Shown here: positions 20,848 to 23,838 of the stretch, piece by piece
How the letters are laid out: every line of letters begins with the position of its first letter
Numbering within the stretch: the stretch's first letter is position 1
From: Thermoplasmata archaeon
Lineage (GTDB): Archaea; Thermoplasmatota; SW-10-69-26
Length of the DNA stretch: 23,838 nucleotides
NCBI GenBank assembly: GCA_003561665.1
Contig: PWVY01000320.1
Coordinates: 1-23,838, forward strand
Direction of reading: 5' to 3'
Notes under the pieces: model-generated
Told to the model about the DNA's origin: nothing
The model's database searches: none
The model's input: only the letters and a program-made list of their open reading frames with translations
Made by a program: the position numbers and the translations under genes

Positions 20848-23559
20848 GTGGGCCCTCACGTGGCTGGCACCGACGACGCGAACACGGTTCTCGACGAGGT
20901 CAAGGCGACCTTCCGCCACGGTTGGGCTTGGATGGTCGTGGCCGTCGTCATGATGTTCACGTTCATGACGCGCATGCGCCCAGCATCCCTCTACAACCGG
21001 GGACCCGACGAGGTGTACTTCTTCGGCACGGACCCGTACTACCACACCCGTCAAACCTGGTACACGGTCAACAACTGGCCTCGCGTTCTCGAATTCGACC
21101 CCTGGACGCAGTACCCGCTGGGGACCACGATGGGCACATTCGGAACCTTGTTCGATCAGATCGCGGCTGCACTCGCGTGGGTCGTCGGCCTCGTCGTGGA
21201 TGGAGGCATGCCCACGCGCGCGACCACGTTGGATGTTCTCATCGCGTACCCGGCCTTGATCGGGGCGTTGTGCATCATCCCCTTGTTCCTTATCGCTCGG
21301 GACATGTTCGGGCGAGGACCGGCCGTGTACGCGGCGATCGCGGCCAGCTTGATCCCCGGCGCGTTCCTGCTTCGAAGCATCGCCGGCTTCCCCGATCACC
21401 ACATCATGGAGGTCCTTTTCTCCACGCTCGCGTTGTGGGCAACGTACCGAGCCGTCAAAGGGTTCGAAGCGACCTCGTTAACCTTCAACGAGGTCCTAGC
21501 GGACCCACGCGTCGTGTGGAGGCATCGGCCTCAGATGGCCACCTGCCTGTTCGCAGCGTTGGCGTTCTGGGCGTTCATGGCCACGTGGCCTCCGGGCGTG
21601 TTGTTCGTGTTCGTGACCGCGGGATGGCTCGCTTTGGAGATCCTCGTACGCATCGTGCGGGACGAGGATCCGGCCCCGCCGGTCACCGCCGGAGCGTTGG
21701 TGTTCCTGTTCACGAGCGCGTTGATGATCCCACACACCGTCTCCACGGGCCTCTGGAGTTTCACGACGGTTGACTTCTCGCTGCTTCAACCCCTGGTCTC
21801 CGTGCTTTTCGCCGTGCTGCTTATCGGGTTCGCCATCGCGGGACGAGCCTGGCGAGCGAACGATCTCCCCTTATGGGGGTATCCAACGTCCGCGGGCATC
21901 GGGGGCTTGGCCGGGTTAGGGTTGCTCGCTCTCATCGTGCCCGCGTTCTTGAACGAGCTTTTGAGCGGTGCAAGCTGGGTTTTCGGTTCCACGATGGGTT
22001 GGATCCCAGGCCTGGATGCTCCGCATACGCGGCTGACGATCGCGGAGGCCCAACCACGCTCCTTCGGGAGCTTCTACAGTGATTTCGGTGTGTTGGCGTA
22101 CACCGCCCTCATAGGCTGGGTGTTGAGCGTTGTGGACCTCAAGCGTGAAGGGAACTCAAGGGACGCTCTCATGGTCGTTTGGGGCTTCTTCGCGGTCAGC
22201 GCCGCGATGACGCAAGCCCGGTTCACGTACTTCTTGGCCATCGCGGTGCCCGTGCTCAACGCGAAACTGGCCAAGCGCATGTTCGACGGGGCGCGCGCGA
22301 TGAGCGACCCAGGCGAAGACGGGAGAGCCGAGGACCGCATCAGCCCCCAAACAGGGAAAGCCATCGTCATCGGCCTGCTCGTCTTGATGCTGTTCCCCGT
22401 GCACGTCACGGGGTTCACCAACACGGACTGCAGCGGGGATCTTAACGCATGGACGCAAGCAGGCTGCTTGGGCCCCAGCCGGGAGGATACAACATGGTGG
22501 GAAGAGACCACGTGGCTTCAAGAGAACACGCCCTCCGGTGGTGTGGACCTGACCTCATCTTACGAACGCCCTGATGGAGCGTTCGATTACCCAGGCGAAG
22601 CCTACGGTGTGCTTTCATGGTGGGATTACGGTCACCAGATCCAATGGGACGGTCAACGGGCCCCCATCGCGAACCCGTTCCAACAACAAGCACCCCTTGC
22701 CAGCGAGATCTTCACCGCGCACCCGCAAGAGGCCAACGAGACCAGCGAGGCCCTCGCGATGGAGATCCTGGACGAGTACCTCGGCGAGGGCAACCAAGCA
22801 CGCTACCTGATGATCGACGACGCGATGGTCACCGGCAAGTTCAGCGCGATCACGGTCTGGAGTGGGGAGGAGGAAGCCTTCCAACCCACGCAACGCCCCT
22901 TCACCGTGGAGGACGAGGACGGCAACCTGCAAACCGTCGATTTGCCCAGCATGCCCGAAGAAGCCCGCTCCATGTTCCTGCAAGAGATCTACCACGAAGA
23001 CGCAAGCGGGTTCGAGCAATACCGCCTCGTGCGCGAGAACCCGACGTACGCCTGGATCGGGACCGCCGCGCAACTCACACCCGACGGGCGCATCATGCTC
23101 GAAGCGTACAACCGCGTCCTCGGCCTTGGAGGCCCCGACGACGTGCCCTTCCCCTCGCTCACCTACCACAGCGGGGACGAAGTCATCCAAGCCACCGAGA
23201 ACCAACTCATCTACGACGTGAACGTTCAATCCACGCTCAAAACGTACGAACGCGTCCCCGGCGCCACCCTGCAAGGCACGACCGACCCCGGCGCAACCAT
23301 CCACGTCGAAGTGCCCCTGATCGTTGAACCCACCCAACGCGCGTTCACGTACGAGCAAACCACCACCGCCGCCCCGGACGGCACCTTCAACCTCACCGTC
23401 CCCTACAGCACAACCGACCCGGTGCCCATCCAAGACGGAGGCACGAACGCAGAGGTGCTCGCACAAGGCCCCTACACCATCCAAACCGCTGACGCAACCA
23501 CCACGGTGCACGTCCCCGACGCCAGCGTTCTCAACGGCGAAACCATACGCGTCGACTAA
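20848..23559 (+). CDS. aglB: Oligosaccharyltransferase AglB/STT3
   Basis: AglB transfers a lipid-linked glycan to Asn in N-x-S/T sites of surface proteins, on the outer face of the membrane. The 903 residues have about 11-13 transmembrane helices in the first 500, then a soluble catalytic and C-terminal region. Key motifs are FFGTDPYYHTRQ (D62, first diacidic motif), GFPDHHIMEVLF (D183, second motif), TIAEAQPRSFG (TIXE loop), LSWWDYGHQI (W591-G595, the WWDYG signature), and MIDDAMVTGKFSAI (DK/MI-type motif). After about residue 740 there is a beta-rich tail resembling an Ig-like domain. The GTG at 20848 is the longest start. A GTG at 20860 may be the true one, judged by promoter spacing. No other glycosylation gene is in the window. 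Confidence 0.95.
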   Translation: MGPHVAGTDDANTVLDEVKATFRHGWAWMVVAVVMMFTFMTRMRPASLYNRGPDEVYFFGTDPYYHTRQTWYTVNNWPRVLEFDPWTQYPLGTTMGTFGTLFDQIAAALAWVVGLVVDGGMPTRATTLDVLIAYPALIGALCIIPLFLIARDMFGRGPAVYAAIAASLIPGAFLLRSIAGFPDHHIMEVLFSTLALWATYRAVKGFEATSLTFNEVLADPRVVWRHRPQMATCLFAALAFWAFMATWPPGVLFVFVTAGWLALEILVRIVRDEDPAPPVTAGALVFLFTSALMIPHTVSTGLWSFTTVDFSLLQPLVSVLFAVLLIGFAIAGRAWRANDLPLWGYPTSAGIGGLAGLGLLALIVPAFLNELLSGASWVFGSTMGWIPGLDAPHTRLTIAEAQPRSFGSFYSDFGVLAYTALIGWVLSVVDLKREGNSRDALMVVWGFFAVSAAMTQARFTYFLAIAVPVLNAKLAKRMFDGARAMSDPGEDGRAEDRISPQTGKAIVIGLLVLMLFPVHVTGFTNTDCSGDLNAWTQAGCLGPSREDTTWWEETTWLQENTPSGGVDLTSSYERPDGAFDYPGEAYGVLSWWDYGHQIQWDGQRAPIANPFQQQAPLASEIFTAHPQEANETSEALAMEILDEYLGEGNQARYLMIDDAMVTGKFSAITVWSGEEEAFQPTQRPFTVEDEDGNLQTVDLPSMPEEARSMFLQEIYHEDASGFEQYRLVRENPTYAWIGTAAQLTPDGRIMLEAYNRVLGLGGPDDVPFPSLTYHSGDEVIQATENQLIYDVNVQSTLKTYERVPGATLQGTTDPGATIHVEVPLIVEPTQRAFTYEQTTTAAPDGTFNLTVPYSTTDPVPIQDGGTNAEVLAQGPYTIQTADATTTVHVPDASVLNGETIRVD

Positions 23560-23567
23560 CCGCTCCC

Positions 23568-23838
23568 TCAACGAGGACGACGATCAAGCACCACGCGCGC
23601 CCCCATCGCCAGGAACATCACCACGCTCCCCGCCCACACCGCGTTCACCCACGGCGCCGACTCCACGCCCACCGACAACGCCTCAACCCCCACCTCGCCA
23701 GCATCCATCACCTCAACCGCCGGACCGTTCGCCGTCACCCACGTCCCGTTCTCCCCCCCCAACCGAACCGACAACGGAACCTCCGTGTCCGCATTATGCG
23801 CAAGATCCCCCCACCACGACCTCGACACCGGAGACTCC
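23568..23838 (-). CDS. C-terminus of a membrane protein, probably CcmF-like cytochrome c assembly factor (partial)
   Basis: The frame is open from its stop at 23568 to the window edge, so only the last 90 or so residues are seen. There is a soluble stretch (SWWGDLAHNADTEVPLSVRLGGENGTWVTANG onward), then one transmembrane helix, PWVNAVWAGSVVMFLAMGARVVL, and a basic end DRRPR. The pattern P-x-V-x3-W-x-G-x3-M-x3-G followed by a short basic tail resembles the last helix of CcmF/heme-lyase proteins, which insert heme into c-type cytochromes. This is a pattern match on a fragment and could be another multi-helix protein. It converges with aglB, eight bases apart. The c-heme motif in the window's cytochrome would need such a system. 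Confidence 0.5.
   Translation of the reverse strand, partial: ESPVSRSWWGDLAHNADTEVPLSVRLGGENGTWVTANGPAVEVMDAGEVGVEALSVGVESAPWVNAVWAGSVVMFLAMGARVVLDRRPR

Noticed and set aside
22615..23571. 318-codon minus-strand open frame opposite the aglB 3' end
   Set aside because: It overlaps the WWDYG catalytic region of aglB over its whole length and has the low-complexity Gly/Val/Asp make-up of an antisense shadow.
1..23838. CRISPR arrays, insertion sequences, integrases, toxin-antitoxin pairs or phage genes
   Set aside because: Looked for direct-repeat spacing, terminal inverted repeats and typical protein motifs on both strands, and none was seen. The content is ordinary chromosomal.

Overview
The window is archaeal chromosome. 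The evidence is a TATA-binding protein, ribosomal proteins S19e, L31e, L39e and L10e, initiation factor aIF6, a PDCD5-type DNA-binding protein, an AglB-type oligosaccharyltransferase, and a tRNA-Ser without an encoded CCA. Many start codons lie about 25-28 bases downstream of a TATA-like box, which is the spacing expected for leaderless archaeal mRNAs. The DNA is GC-rich, GTG and TTG starts are common, and the proteins are rich in Asp/Glu. I cannot name the lineage. A euryarchaeal group, perhaps Thermoplasmatota-related, is a guess. The first 13 bases match the end of an Illumina adapter, so the window is probably the untrimmed end of a metagenome contig.

Layout. 1-1.3 kb: adapter, a possible gene fragment, and a GCS2/YbdK-type glutamate-cysteine ligase (minus). 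1.5-2.9 kb: pdxS and a zinc-ribbon protein (plus). 2.9-4.1 kb: a tightly overlapping minus operon (zinc-ribbon membrane protein, unknown protein, cupin). 4.2-5.6 kb: a TatD-like hydrolase coupled to a DUF4870-like membrane protein (minus). 5.7-6.2 kb: tbp with its own promoter and a strong terminator-like hairpin. 6.4-7.9 kb: a small unknown protein and an HD-domain phosphohydrolase (plus). 8.0-10.2 kb: a small beta-rich protein, then cysS overlapping an unknown gene (minus). 10.3-13.1 kb: an unknown protein, an Mrp/NBP35-type Fe-S carrier ATPase, and a membrane cytochrome joining one c-type heme site to a diheme transmembrane domain. 13.1-15.1 kb: the translation cluster S19e, PDCD5, L39e, L31e, aIF6. 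15.1-15.9 kb: a helix-hairpin-helix/coiled-coil protein (minus). 16.1-17.2 kb: tRNA-Ser(CGA), a tiny membrane protein, and L10e with a long acidic tail. 17.2-20.6 kb: an operon of XRE regulator, PEP synthase and HhH-GPD DNA glycosylase, each pair joined by a 4-base ATGA overlap. 20.6-23.8 kb: a zinc-ribbon protein divergent from aglB, then the C-terminus of a probable CcmF-like cytochrome c assembly protein running off the edge.

How it fits together. Most of the window is housekeeping: translation, basal transcription, vitamin B6, thiol, gluconeogenic PEP synthesis and N-glycosylation. The less ordinary content is the cytochrome c/b fusion with a probable CcmF-like gene some 10 kb away, the acidic L10e tail, the regulator-ppsA-glycosylase operon, and a repeated promoter architecture in which TATA boxes sit at leaderless distance or are shared by divergent genes. 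I found no CRISPR array, insertion sequence, integrase or phage gene. No gene-free stretch exceeds 300 bases. The largest gaps (1271-1510, 6227-6422 and 15917-16074) hold promoter elements and small inverted repeats.
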